In this document: positions 26,228-34,191 of the stretch, piece after piece
How the letters are laid out: every line of letters begins with the position of its first letter
Numbering within the stretch: the first letter of the stretch is position 1
Source: Lutacidiplasma sp049802875
Lineage (GTDB): Archaea > Thermoplasmatota > Thermoplasmata > Lutacidiplasmatales > UBA184
Reading direction: 5' to 3'
NCBI GenBank assembly: GCA_049802875.1
Contig: JBARNH010000019.1
Location: forward strand, 1-64,000
Length of the DNA stretch: 64,000 bases
Position numbers and translations under genes: made by a program
The notes under the pieces: generated by a model
Database searches by the model: none
Seen by the model: only the letters and a program-made list of their open reading frames with translations
Told to the model about the DNA's origin: nothing

Positions 26228-26237
26228 TCTAAAAAGC
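26228..26237 (-). promoter_or_regulatory. TATA-like box of the PCNA gene
   Basis: On the minus strand the sequence reads GCTTTTTAGA, about 37 nt before the PCNA ATG at 26195. This predicts a transcript with a leader of about 10 nt. Confidence 0.5.
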
Positions 26238-26295
26238 CTTCTGGCATGCGGGGACGGAGCAACGCGTTTCTCTCTCGGAGATTCTGTTCTCAGTC

Positions 26296-27054
26296 GTGAC
26301 CGAGCTCGCGTATCTGCCCGACCTCGCCGCCGCGTATGTCCGAACTTTCCGCGCCCGCGCGACCGCCTTGCCGCCGGGCGCGGTCGTCCTCGACCGTACC
26401 TTCTTCTACCCGACCGGTGGCGGTCAACCCTCCGACCGCGGGGTCCTCCGAACGGAGGGCGGCGGGAATCTCGAGGTCATCGACGTCGTCCGGTCCGGCC
26501 CCGGCGTGATCCATCGGATCCGGGCGGACCCCGAGATCGCGCGGGCCCTCCGCGTCGGGGTCGAGCTCGAGGGAACCCTCGACTGGGAGCGACGCCATCG
26601 CCACATGCGTCTCCACACCGGCCAGCACTTACTGAGCGCTCGAGTTTTCGCCCGCACCGGGCTCCGCACTCGGAAAGCGAATCTCGCGGGCTCCGGAGCG
26701 ACCATCGACCTCGAGGGCCCTCTCGCTCCCGATGCACTCGAATCGGTGATGAGGGACGTCCGCGATGCCGTCGACCGCCCTCGACCCGTGACGATCCGAC
26801 TCGTTCCTCGGGCCGAGTGGGACGCGCACCCGTTCGCGGGCCGGTCGGGACTCGTTCCCCTGCCCACCCAGGTCGACCCGGTCCGGGTCGTCGAGATCGA
26901 CGCCGCCGATGTCTGCCCCTGCGGAGGTACTCACGTGCGGTCCACCGGAGAGATCGGTGAGGTTCGGGCCCTGCCGATGGTTCCCCTCCCCGGGGGCGCC
27001 TCTCGCGTGGCCTTCACTCTGGTCGCGGGCGGGCTCGCCACTCCGCCCGAGTGA
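26296..27054 (+). CDS. alaX: Alanyl-tRNA editing protein AlaX (type II)
   Basis: Free-standing editing domain that removes Ser or Gly mischarged on tRNA-Ala. Zinc-binding motifs His-x3-His in RLHTGQHLLSA and Cys-x3-His in CGGTHV are both complete. The glycine-rich motif FFYPTGGGQPSDRG marks the AlaX-M group, which resembles the AlaRS editing domain with its beta-barrel part. 252 residues. GTG start at 26296. Its last 41 bases overlap the convergent GNAT gene. Confidence 0.9.
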   Translation: MTELAYLPDLAAAYVRTFRARATALPPGAVVLDRTFFYPTGGGQPSDRGVLRTEGGGNLEVIDVVRSGPGVIHRIRADPEIARALRVGVELEGTLDWERRHRHMRLHTGQHLLSARVFARTGLRTRKANLAGSGATIDLEGPLAPDALESVMRDVRDAVDRPRPVTIRLVPRAEWDAHPFAGRSGLVPLPTQVDPVRVVEIDAADVCPCGGTHVRSTGEIGEVRALPMVPLPGGASRVAFTLVAGGLATPPE

Positions 27055-27565
27055 CCCCGTAGACGTAGACGTCGTGCCACCGCGCGTGGTGGAAGAGGGC
27101 GGAGCGCAGCGTGCCCTCGCGGCGGAATCCGAGGCCCTCCACGAGCCGATACGACGCGGTGTTCTCGACGTCACAGGTCGCGCCCACCCGTTCGACGGGC
27201 GTTGAGTCGTAGAGATGATCGACGAGCAGCCGCACGGCCTCCCGCCCGAACCCCTTCCCCCGGGCCGACGGGTCACCGAGTACGTACCAGACGTCCACGT
27301 ACTCGAGGACGGGATGCGCCTCGTAGTGGCCCACAAAGCCGATCGGACCCGGTTTCCCGCGCCGTTCGACAACGTATCGCGGGGCGAGCGACGCGGGGTC
27401 TTCGGGAGCCGACTCGACCGCGCTAACGAATCCGTCCAGAGTGTCCACCGAGAATCGGTCGTAGGGGGCGACGATCTCCGGGTCGTTGTACCACCCAAAC
27501 AGTCGAGGATAGTCCGACGGGACGAGAGGGCGGAGCCGGACGCTCGGCCCCTCCAGCTCGGTCAT
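27014..27565 (-). CDS. GNAT-family N-acetyltransferase (RimJ/RimL-like)
   Basis: Acetyl-CoA-binding motif A is WYVLGDPSARGKGFGREAV (the RxxGxG/A loop reads ARGKGFGREA), followed by CDVENTASYRLVEGLGFRREG, the typical Asn-x-x-Ser-x-x-Leu tail of RimJ/RimL-type enzymes. 183 residues, normal. N-terminus VRLRPLVPSDYPRLFGW also fits. Substrate unknown; relatives acetylate ribosomal proteins or small amines. Converges with alaX. Confidence 0.85.
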   Translation of the reverse strand: MTELEGPSVRLRPLVPSDYPRLFGWYNDPEIVAPYDRFSVDTLDGFVSAVESAPEDPASLAPRYVVERRGKPGPIGFVGHYEAHPVLEYVDVWYVLGDPSARGKGFGREAVRLLVDHLYDSTPVERVGATCDVENTASYRLVEGLGFRREGTLRSALFHHARWHDVYVYGVTRAEWRARPRPE

Positions 27566-27573
27566 CGCGTCGG

Positions 27574-27960
27574 CTAACTTCCGGGGCTCCGCTCGCGGCC
27601 GGGTCCCGGAAGGCTCGCGGCCGGTGGTTCATCGACCTCGATCTCCCGTTCGTCGACCTCGCCCCCGTCGCTTTCCCGGAGATGTTCGAGCGCCTTTCGG
27701 TGACCGCTCGGCGTCAGGGAGAACACATGCTTGGGCTCAGAGTACCCGACCACGTACTGAGTGCGCCGAAAGACCATTCGCGACATCTCGAGGGATCGGA
27801 GCGCATTCTTCAGCACCGCGGGGTCCTCGTTCGCGAACTTGCGGGCGATGCCGAACTCGGTCGTCCACTGGTCGGCCTCGAACCGTATCTGCTGACCCCG
27901 ATGTTCCAGGAGGTGAAGCAAGAGCGAACGCTCGAGTCGCTCCATATCCCCCTGCGCCAT
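27574..27960 (-). CDS. Winged-helix protein, archaeal type
   Basis: 128 residues. The body (about 5-95) reads as a winged helix: LERSLLLHLLEHRGQQIRF, TEFGIARKFANEDPAVLKNALRSLEMSRMV, with the wing VVGYSEPKHVFSLTPSGHRKALEHL. The C-terminal ~30 residues are acidic and then Pro-rich. I chose ATG 27960 with GAGGG just upstream. An ATG at 27945 with a better-placed GGGGG is an alternative. It follows the 74-residue gene by 17 nt on the same strand. Likely a transcription regulator; its target is unknown. Confidence 0.7.
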   Translation of the reverse strand: MAQGDMERLERSLLLHLLEHRGQQIRFEADQWTTEFGIARKFANEDPAVLKNALRSLEMSRMVFRRTQYVVGYSEPKHVFSLTPSGHRKALEHLRESDGGEVDEREIEVDEPPAASLPGPGRERSPGS

Positions 27961-27977
27961 ATCCCTCGGGCGGACTC

Positions 27978-28202
27978 TCAGGAAATCGTCGTGATCTCGT
28001 AGTTCACGTCGAGGCCCTTGAGGCGACCGTGCATCTCCGCCACGAGACGAATGACGTTCTCGAGGGCGGCCTTTTCCTTCCACTTGTAGACGAAATCGTG
28101 CATTCCCATGGACTCCTCGAAGCCGAGTTGCCGCATGACCTCCATCACCTTGAGAGGGTCCGCGCCCTCGGAATGGAAGGTCATCCGGACGTAGGTACGC
28201 AT
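27978..28202 (-). CDS. Conserved small protein of unknown function, 74 residues
   Basis: Reads MRTYVRMTFHSEGADPLKVM, then GFEESMGMHDFVYKWKEKAAL, then VIRLVAEMHGRLKGLDVNYE. The alternating hydrophobic pattern suggests a small alpha/beta (ferredoxin-like) fold, with no cysteines and no membrane segment. Only the part from ATG 28202 looks like coding sequence; the longer open frame to 28583 is antisense to the epimerase gene. It probably forms an operon with the downstream winged-helix gene. I do not recognise the family. Confidence 0.65.
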   Translation of the reverse strand: MRTYVRMTFHSEGADPLKVMEVMRQLGFEESMGMHDFVYKWKEKAALENVIRLVAEMHGRLKGLDVNYEITTIS

Positions 28203-28262
28203 GGCATCGCTCCCCGCGGCCGCGCCCTCGGGGGTCTCGATATCGTGTTTAGGCGACCGTCC

Positions 28263-28273
28263 GTTTATATATG
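28263..28273 (+). promoter_or_regulatory. TATA box in the divergent region before the epimerase gene
   Basis: GTTTATATATG is centred about 32 nt before the ATG at 28300, giving a leader of only a few bases. The AT-rich core is nearly symmetric, so it could in principle also fire towards the 28202 minus-strand gene, 61 nt away. Confidence 0.7.
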
Positions 28274-28299
28274 CTTCTCTGAGTGAGCCGCCACTCGAC

Positions 28300-29274
28300 A
28301 TGGTGAACGGACGGTCTCTGGGCCCCGCGGTGGTCACCGGCGGTGCGGGTGCCATCGGTTCGGTGCTCGTACGAGAATTGCTCGCCCAGGGGCGAGAGGT
28401 TCGAGTCATCGACAACCTTTCGAGAGGGCGACGCGAACATCTTCCGGGTCCCGGGACCAAGGGACTCTCCCTCACGGTCGCCGACCTCAAGGAACCGGCC
28501 CAATACGCCTCCGTGTTCGACGGCGCGTCCGAAGTCTGGCACCTCGCAGCCAACAGCGACATCCGTCGAGGGACGAACAACACCCGACTCGACCTGGAAG
28601 ACGGCGCCCTCGCCTCCTACAACGTGGTCGAAGAGGCTCGCCGACACGACGTCCCCCGCGCTATGTTCTCCTCGTCGAGCGTGGTCTACGGATTCCCTAC
28701 CGTATTCCCCACCCCCGAGAGCTACGGCCCCCTGCGACCCGAGTCGTTGTACGCCGCGGGCAAGCTCGCCGCGGAGGCATTCTTCTCCGCCTACGCGTAC
28801 AGCTACGGCTCCCGGGTCCACATGTTCCGGTTCGCGAACATCATCGGACCGGCGATGACGCACGGGGTGCTCTACGACTTCTTCGCCAAGCTGCGCGCCG
28901 ACCCGAGCCGTCTCGAGGTCCTCGGCGACGGCCGACAAGCCAAGAGCTACCTGAGGACCGAGGACTGCGTCGCGGCGATGCTCCTCGCTTCGGAGACGGC
29001 GCCGGAACCCGTCAACATCTTCAATCTGGGCACGGCCGACCGGATCTCGGTGCGAGAGATCGCCGAGAAGGTCGTGGCCGCTCATGGGGGCCAGGCCCGC
29101 ATCGACTTCACGGGGGGAGCTCGGGGGTGGGTCGGGGACGTGCCGCAACAACTACTCTCGATCGACCGGATCCTCGCGCTCGGGTGGCGACCCCGATGGA
29201 CGAGCGCCGCCGCCGTCGACAAGTCGATCGCGGAACTCATCGCGAACCACACTCCCGCCGCCCCCGCACCCTAG
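28300..29274 (+). CDS. NAD-dependent nucleotide-sugar epimerase/dehydratase (extended SDR)
   Basis: Rossmann NAD motif Gly-x2-Gly-x2-Gly in VTGGAGAIGSVLV at residues 12-24, then VRVIDNLSRGRREHL. The active site has SSSSVVYG and Tyr-x3-Lys (LYAAGKLAAEAFF). The segment DIRRGTNNTRLDLEDGALAS is the usual epimerase loop. 324 residues, typical of UDP-glucose 4-epimerase or dTDP-glucose dehydratase. Substrate cannot be decided. Two glycosyltransferase genes follow, so the product probably feeds N-glycans or another surface glycan. Confidence 0.85.
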   Translation: MVNGRSLGPAVVTGGAGAIGSVLVRELLAQGREVRVIDNLSRGRREHLPGPGTKGLSLTVADLKEPAQYASVFDGASEVWHLAANSDIRRGTNNTRLDLEDGALASYNVVEEARRHDVPRAMFSSSSVVYGFPTVFPTPESYGPLRPESLYAAGKLAAEAFFSAYAYSYGSRVHMFRFANIIGPAMTHGVLYDFFAKLRADPSRLEVLGDGRQAKSYLRTEDCVAAMLLASETAPEPVNIFNLGTADRISVREIAEKVVAAHGGQARIDFTGGARGWVGDVPQQLLSIDRILALGWRPRWTSAAAVDKSIAELIANHTPAAPAP

Positions 29275-30308
29275 GGCGAGGTCGGTAGACCAGCTACGCT
29301 GTGGTAGACCTCCAGGTACTGCTCGACCACTCGCGGCCAGGAGAATCGCTCTTGGGCGACTGAGCGCGCGGTGTCGCCGATGTGGCGCCGGAGCCCCGCG
29401 TCCCTTCCGAGCTCGGTCGCTCGCTGCCGAATGCCCGCCACGAAGGCGGCGAGGTCCGAATCCGGCACGCACCATCCCGTCCGTCCGTCCTCCACGAGCG
29501 TCTCGACCGCCGGACCCCCGAGGACGGGAAGACCGGCCGAGAGCGCTTGGACGACGGTGCCGGGTAACAGTTCCGCTTGGCTCGGGTGCACGAGGAAGTC
29601 GCTGGTCGAGTAGTGCGCCGCGAGGGTCACCTCGGCAACCTCTCCGACGATCTCCACGTGGTCCCCGACGGCCCGGACTCGGTCGGCATACCCCCGATCC
29701 GGCGTCGGTCCGACCAGGACGAATCGCAGGCCGGTGCCCTTGAGCGCCTCGGCGGCGAGTTCCCATCGCTTGAACGGGGACACCACCCCCACCCCGAGGG
29801 CAACGCCGCCGGTACGGTGCTCCCAGTCCGGCCGGAAGTGCTTCGCGTCCACGCCGAACGGAATCACCGCGATCGGTCGGCGCGTCGACCGGACCGCCGC
29901 CCGCATCGTTCGCGCCAGGGATTCGGTGAGTGCGACGGGGGCCGCGGCGCGGCGCACGGCCCGACGCTCGAGCCAGTACCCCCACCGGTGGGAAAGTTGC
30001 GCTCGGTAGTACCAGTGACGCGAATGCGAGGTATAGACGTACGGACGCCCGCCGAGCGCGAGACGGTTCGCGACCACCGGGGAGTTCACGTGAACGACGT
30101 CGTACTTTTCCGCTCGGAGGAGGCGGGGCAGCTCCCAGGCGAACGGGTACTCGTCCCGATTGCGGCGGTGGCGGACCCGGTTGACGACGATGGGTTCGTG
30201 GCCGGCGGCCGCGAGCGCGCCCCGAAGTTCCCAGATGAACCGCTCGGTGCCTCCGTAGCCAGTGGGGGGGATGGGCTCGACCCCGCCGCCGACCAAGACA
30301 ATGCGCAC
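29271..30308 (-). CDS. Glycosyltransferase family 4 (GT-B fold)
   Basis: The N-terminal sugar-acceptor half starts RIVLVGGGVEPIPPTGYGGTERFIWEL, a classic GT4 opening. The donor half carries GVDAKHFRPDW, GVGVVSPFKRWELAAEAL and the retaining-enzyme motif SQAELLPGTVVQALSAGLPVL, with Glu-x7-Glu reduced at the second Glu. 345 residues. GTG start at 30308 with GAGGAA upstream, and a TTAATC box 26 nt before. It probably acts on the cytosolic side of the membrane in surface glycan synthesis. Its 3' end overlaps the epimerase stop by 4 nt. Confidence 0.85.
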   Translation of the reverse strand: MRIVLVGGGVEPIPPTGYGGTERFIWELRGALAAAGHEPIVVNRVRHRRNRDEYPFAWELPRLLRAEKYDVVHVNSPVVANRLALGGRPYVYTSHSRHWYYRAQLSHRWGYWLERRAVRRAAAPVALTESLARTMRAAVRSTRRPIAVIPFGVDAKHFRPDWEHRTGGVALGVGVVSPFKRWELAAEALKGTGLRFVLVGPTPDRGYADRVRAVGDHVEIVGEVAEVTLAAHYSTSDFLVHPSQAELLPGTVVQALSAGLPVLGGPAVETLVEDGRTGWCVPDSDLAAFVAGIRQRATELGRDAGLRRHIGDTARSVAQERFSWPRVVEQYLEVYHSVAGLPTSP

Positions 30309-30328
30309 GGCTTCCTCACCGCCCCGTG

Positions 30329-30338
30329 GGATTAAGGG
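30329..30338 (-). promoter_or_regulatory. TATA-like box of the family 4 glycosyltransferase gene
   Basis: The minus strand reads CCCCTTAATC, centred about 26 nt before the GTG at 30308, which would give a leaderless transcript. Confidence 0.45.
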
Positions 30339-30401
30339 GTACCGGCAATCTCTTCGGGTCGACTGTCGCGCCCGCACGCCGGGCCCGATCGAGCGTAAGC
30401 A

Positions 30402-31229
30402 ATGGGGACCGTATGCGTCGAGGTGGCGGTCCTCGACGACCCGCGACTCCTGGACGCGCTCGACTCCCTGGGTACCCAGGTCCGACTTCCCGACCGGGTA
30501 CTGATCGCGGCCTCCACCAGAACTCCGGAGCCGCTGCTGGAGAGCGCACGCCGGCGGCTGGGGAGGGTTCCCGTCGACACGGTCCGCTTCGCCGGGTACA
30601 CTGTGGACGCGCGCGCCGGGGCGATCCCCTTGCTCCGGGAAGACACCACCGTGTTCTTGGACTCGGACGAGCGCGCCCCTCCTGAATGGTTAGGGCAGAT
30701 CGTCGCCCCGATCGAATCTGGCTCGGCCGCGTTCGCCGGCGGCCCGACTCGGCCGATTCGGCCGCCTACAAATGCGATCGAGCGGTACCTCGCCCTCCTG
30801 GAGGAGTCGATCTACCAGGACCTGGTACCCCAGCGCATCACCTACCTCCCGTTGCAGAACATGGCATGGAAGACGTCGGTACTTCGGTCGCTGGGCTTCG
30901 ACCCTCGAATCCAGGGCGCGGAAGACCACGACCTCGAAGCGCGCGCGGCCCGAGCGGGGGTGAAGGGGGTGTTCGTTCCCGAGGCGTTCGTTTATCATGA
31001 CAAGAGCAACGAAACCAGCCTCCTGCGTTGGGCCCGCAAGCGGTACGCCCACTATCTTGTCCCGATGGCGATCTCACTGTTGAAGAACGGCGAGATGGGC
31101 GGCCGAATCGAGGAGCGTCGGCGTCCGGTGCATCATCCCCTGCGGTACTTCGAGGCCGCGATGAAGCCGGCCGCGCTGCTGCACGCGACGGTGCGCTGGC
31201 GTCGCCTACGCAACGAAAAAACCGCGTGA
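30402..31229 (+). CDS. Glycosyltransferase family 2 (GT-A fold)
   Basis: Inverting GT-A enzyme. The Asp-x-Asp metal site is VFLDSDERAPPEWL, preceded by DRVLIAASTRTPE. GAEDHDLEARAARAG is the catalytic-base region near the end of the GT-A domain. C-terminal residues (about 225-275) are basic with a hydrophobic stretch (YLVPMAISLLKNG) that may lie on the membrane. 275 residues. Divergent from the GT4 gene; acceptor and sugar unknown. Confidence 0.82.
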   Translation: MGTVCVEVAVLDDPRLLDALDSLGTQVRLPDRVLIAASTRTPEPLLESARRRLGRVPVDTVRFAGYTVDARAGAIPLLREDTTVFLDSDERAPPEWLGQIVAPIESGSAAFAGGPTRPIRPPTNAIERYLALLEESIYQDLVPQRITYLPLQNMAWKTSVLRSLGFDPRIQGAEDHDLEARAARAGVKGVFVPEAFVYHDKSNETSLLRWARKRYAHYLVPMAISLLKNGEMGGRIEERRRPVHHPLRYFEAAMKPAALLHATVRWRRLRNEKTA

Positions 31230-31280
31230 GCTCCTCGAGCGAAATCGACGTGTTCTGGCGGTTCGCGGCCCCCGCGCGGA

Positions 31281-31290
31281 AAACCTTATC
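31281..31290 (+). promoter_or_regulatory. TATA-like box of the FKBP gene
   Basis: AAACCTTATC is centred about 28 nt before the ATG at 31314, consistent with a leaderless transcript. Confidence 0.5.
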
Positions 31291-31313
31291 CGACCCCCCG
31301 TTTCGGCGGGGCC

Positions 31314-32231
31314 ATGCCGCCAGAGACCGCCCCCGCCCACGGGGTGACCAAGTCGGGAGAGATGGTCCGACTCGATTACGACCTCTGGGCCGAGGGAGGC
31401 GCGAGGACCGATCTCGTCGACACTACCCACCTCGAGGTCGCGCAGGAGGCGAAGGTGCCGGTCACCGAGGGTCAACACTGGGGCCCGCGCCCCCACCTGA
31501 TCGGCGGAGAGTACTTCCCGGGGGCCATCGAGGCCGCCCTGACCGGAGCCAAGGTCGGGGAGGATTTCGAACGGGAGTTCGCGCCGGCGGAGGCGTTCGG
31601 CGAACGCGACCCGAAACTGATCGAGCTGTACTCCATGCACGAGATCTCCCGACTGCCCGAGATGCGGAGAGAGGACGCCCATCTCGACGTGGGGACCGTT
31701 CTCACGATCGAGGGTCGACGAGGACGCGTGGTCACCCTGACCGCGGCCCGGGTTCGGGTCGATTTCAACCCGCCGTTCGCCGGGCGGAAGGTCCGGGGCA
31801 AGTTCAAGGTCGTGGACCGGATCACCGAGCCGGCCGAGCAAGTCCGGGGGATCCTCGAGCTCCTTTACGGACGAGGCTCGGAATTCCACATCGAGACTCA
31901 CGAGAAGACGATCACCCTCCAGATCCCCGACCGTTCGAAGTTCGACATTTCCTGGATGGCCGCGAAGCCGAGGATCGTGGACCGCCTGAGGAGCCAACTC
32001 CGCCCCGAGACGATTCGGATCGTCGAGGAATACGTCACCCCGGTATCCGATAAGTCCGCGAAAAAGGATGACGCGGAGAAGGCGAAGCCCTCGGCAGGGG
32101 AGAAGGCGGCCGGCCACGAGACTCACCGTGCCCACTCGACCTCCAAATCCGAAGCTAAGTCGGAGCGAAAGGATGAGCACGAGAATTCCTCGGCCCACGA
32201 GGGGCACACTCACCCCGCCGAGCCGACGTAA
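31314..32231 (+). CDS. FKBP-type peptidyl-prolyl cis-trans isomerase (SlyD-like long archaeal form)
   Basis: Protein-folding isomerase. FKBP core begins GEMVRLDYDLWAEGG and contains PHLIGGEYFPGAIEAALTGAKVGE, the FKBP beta-bulge motif; the inserted flap (IF) domain follows (REFAPAEAFGERDP, AHLDVGTVLTIEGRRG, DFNPPFAGRKVRGKF). A second archaeal C-terminal domain (FHIETHEKTITLQIPDRSKFD, about 185-240) is present. The last ~50 residues are charged and His-rich (HETHRAHSTSKSEAK, HEGHTHPAEPT) and may bind metal. 305 residues, at the long end for archaea. Confidence 0.85.
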   Translation: MPPETAPAHGVTKSGEMVRLDYDLWAEGGARTDLVDTTHLEVAQEAKVPVTEGQHWGPRPHLIGGEYFPGAIEAALTGAKVGEDFEREFAPAEAFGERDPKLIELYSMHEISRLPEMRREDAHLDVGTVLTIEGRRGRVVTLTAARVRVDFNPPFAGRKVRGKFKVVDRITEPAEQVRGILELLYGRGSEFHIETHEKTITLQIPDRSKFDISWMAAKPRIVDRLRSQLRPETIRIVEEYVTPVSDKSAKKDDAEKAKPSAGEKAAGHETHRAHSTSKSEAKSERKDEHENSSAHEGHTHPAEPT

Positions 32232-32353
32232 CCCCTCGGGACCCAGGGGTCGCCGGGCGTCCCGAGGAGCGCGAGGCACGCCCGACCCGCCGGTCGCCCG
32301 CCTCTCCGGAACGAACGCGAAGCACTTGAATCGGTCGGCCGTCGGACCTCTCG

Positions 32354-32479
32354 ATGCCCGAACCGGTCCCGCCAGTGCCACCGGCGTTCCTCATCGTGAC
32401 CTTCGCCGCCGCGATCGCGGTCGGGGTCGCCGTCATCCTCCTCGGGATCCACGGCCAGCTCGGGGGCCCGATCCCGTGA
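32354..32479 (+). CDS. Single-span small membrane protein, 41 residues
   Basis: Below usual size cut-offs. A Pro-rich start (MPEPVPPVPP) is followed by one hydrophobic helix (AFLIVTFAAAIAVGVAVILLG) and a short polar tail. A weak AT-rich element (CACTTGAAT, 32322-32330) is 27 nt upstream of the ATG. The region has no other gene, and a similar small membrane protein follows at 32535. Function unknown. Confidence 0.5.
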   Translation: MPEPVPPVPPAFLIVTFAAAIAVGVAVILLGIHGQLGGPIP

Positions 32480-32508
32480 CCGAGTACGACCCGGTCCTTT
32501 CCGAGGAG

Positions 32509-32517
32509 AGATAAATC
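32509..32517 (+). promoter_or_regulatory. TATA box of the 32535 small membrane protein
   Basis: AGATAAATC lies about 24 nt upstream of two successive ATG codons (32535 and 32538), the spacing of a leaderless archaeal gene. It supports the small reading frame being real. Confidence 0.55.
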
Positions 32518-32534
32518 CCCCGAACGTCGTTCCG

Positions 32535-32669
32535 ATGATGAACGCGACCTCCCAAGCCTGGACCGACGACCAGAATCGGGGTGCGAACAAGGGTTGGATC
32601 GCGGGGGCCCTGGTGGTCGTCGCCGTGCTGGTGATCGGGGCGGCGTTCTGGTTCAGTTACCATCCGTAG
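32535..32669 (+). CDS. Single-span small membrane protein, 44 residues
   Basis: MMNATSQAWTDDQNRGANKG followed by one hydrophobic helix (WIAGALVVVAVLVIGAAFWF) and SYHP. A TATA box at the leaderless distance supports expression. Its 3' end overlaps the convergent methyltransferase gene by 17 nt. No motif beyond the membrane span; function unknown. Confidence 0.55.
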   Translation: MMNATSQAWTDDQNRGANKGWIAGALVVVAVLVIGAAFWFSYHP

Positions 32670-33219
32670 CCGGCCCCGGAGTGACGGCGGCCCGGGGTCT
32701 GCGGTAGAAGTACACGTCGGTCTCGGCGTCGTACACTTCCGGCGTCCAACCGACGATCTTGTGGCAGTGACTGACCACCCGGGCGCCGGGCGGGAGTTCC
32801 GCCTCGAGCTTGGGACGCAGCCGTATCATCGCCCCGGGCCACAGGAAGGCGGTGACCACCGTCGCCTCTCGGAAATCCAGAGCGAACATGTTCCCCCAGC
32901 GGATCGTGATGCGGTCCTTCAACGGCCCCGCCGCCCGACGGAGTCGCAGGACCACGACGCGGATCGGCTCGACCTCCACCCCCACGACTCGCGCACGGTA
33001 GATGCGGGCTGCACGAAAGACGATCGCGCCGGTTCCCGCCCCGAGGTCGTAGACGGTATCCCGAGGTCCGACTTCGGCGAGCCGGAGCATCGTCTCGACC
33101 GATCGCCGCGGGGTGGGTTGATAGCCGGCTCCGAACGCGAATGACGCGAAGACGAAGTAGGCGACCACCGCGACGGCGAAGAGGAGCAACCCGGAGAGGA
33201 GCAGCGGGTCGATCGCCAT
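32653..33219 (-). CDS. Membrane-anchored class I SAM-dependent methyltransferase
   Basis: One N-terminal hydrophobic helix (LLLSGLLLFAVAVVAYFVFASFAF) precedes a compact methyltransferase domain. Motif I is VYDLGAGTGAIVFRAA, followed by GVEVEPIRVVVLRLRR (acidic residue at the end of beta 2) and IRWGNMFALDF. 188 residues. Short proteins of this layout are known in archaea and bacteria and may methylate a lipid or membrane-associated substrate. The substrate is not evident. Confidence 0.8.
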   Translation of the reverse strand: MAIDPLLLSGLLLFAVAVVAYFVFASFAFGAGYQPTPRRSVETMLRLAEVGPRDTVYDLGAGTGAIVFRAARIYRARVVGVEVEPIRVVVLRLRRAAGPLKDRITIRWGNMFALDFREATVVTAFLWPGAMIRLRPKLEAELPPGARVVSHCHKIVGWTPEVYDAETDVYFYRRPRAAVTPGPATDGN

Positions 33220-33225
33220 GGGGTC

Positions 33226-34191
33226 TTACGTTCCCGGGCGGGTCCTTCGGCCGAGCTGCGCCGCGGCCGTCCGGGGATCCATCGTCCGATCGACGACCCG
33301 GTCCAGCACTTTTCGAAGGCGGGGGTCCCGGTTGAGTCGCACCGACAACTCGCGGCCGACGCGCTCCCGCACGAGCTCCACGATTTCGGCGGAGAGTCGA
33401 CGACGTTCTTCGATCGCCCGTTGGCCCGAGGAGTCGAGAAATCGCTCATGGGCCTCGACCGCCGACCAGAGCCCGTCGATCCCCGAGGGGGGATTCGTCG
33501 AGGTCGAAACCACCTTGGGGGTCCAGCCCGAGCGCGGTGCGCCGAGACCGACGAACTCGGCGAGATCCCTTCGAGCGAGGTCCGCTCCGGGCAGGTCGGC
33601 TTTGTTGACGCAAAAGACGTCCGCGATCTCGAAAAGCCCCGCTTTGAGCGTCTGGACCTCGTCCCCGAGATGGGGGACGAGTACCACGACACTCGTCGAC
33701 GCGATGTCGCGGACCGCGATATCGACCTGGCCGCTCCCGACCGTCTCCACGAGGACGACGTCGAACCCCGCCGCGTCCATCAGACGGGCGACCTCCCGGG
33801 TCGCGGCGGCGACTCCACCCGGTTCCCCTCGGCTCGCCATCGAGCGAAAGAAGACTCCCGCGTCGTCCGCGCGTCGCTCGAACCGGATCCGGTCGCCGAG
33901 TACCGATCCACCAGTGTACGGGCTCGAGGGATCGACGGCGACGACCGCGACCGTTCGGTCGAGTTCGCGGAGACGCGCCACGATCAGATTGATGAGGCTC
34001 GATTTACCGACCCCGAGCGGACCCGCGATCCCGACGATCGGGGTGCGACCGGTCCGAGGGTAGAGGGCCCGGGAGACCGGCGCGGCCGCCGGGTCCCGGT
34101 CCTCGACTTCCGAGATGACGCGGGCCAACACCCGACGATCGCCCTCCAGGATCGCCCGGGCCGCGGGCGGGATCCGTGCGGGGCGCTTCAT
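33226..34191 (-). CDS. meaB: Methylmalonyl-CoA mutase-associated GTPase MeaB
   Basis: G3E GTPase that loads or protects the cobalamin cofactor of methylmalonyl-CoA mutase. Walker A reads GPLGVGKSS (Leu where the family usually has Pro), followed by the strong signature VDPSSPYTGGSVLGDRIRF. Switch-type VETVGSGQVDIAV and the base-specificity motif VNKAD (FCVNKADLPG) are present. 321 residues. ATGA overlap with mcmA2 just upstream, so the two are co-transcribed. The large mutase subunit lies about 28 kb away at the right edge. Confidence 0.92.
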   Translation of the reverse strand: MKRPARIPPAARAILEGDRRVLARVISEVEDRDPAAAPVSRALYPRTGRTPIVGIAGPLGVGKSSLINLIVARLRELDRTVAVVAVDPSSPYTGGSVLGDRIRFERRADDAGVFFRSMASRGEPGGVAAATREVARLMDAAGFDVVLVETVGSGQVDIAVRDIASTSVVVLVPHLGDEVQTLKAGLFEIADVFCVNKADLPGADLARRDLAEFVGLGAPRSGWTPKVVSTSTNPPSGIDGLWSAVEAHERFLDSSGQRAIEERRRLSAEIVELVRERVGRELSVRLNRDPRLRKVLDRVVDRTMDPRTAAAQLGRRTRPGT

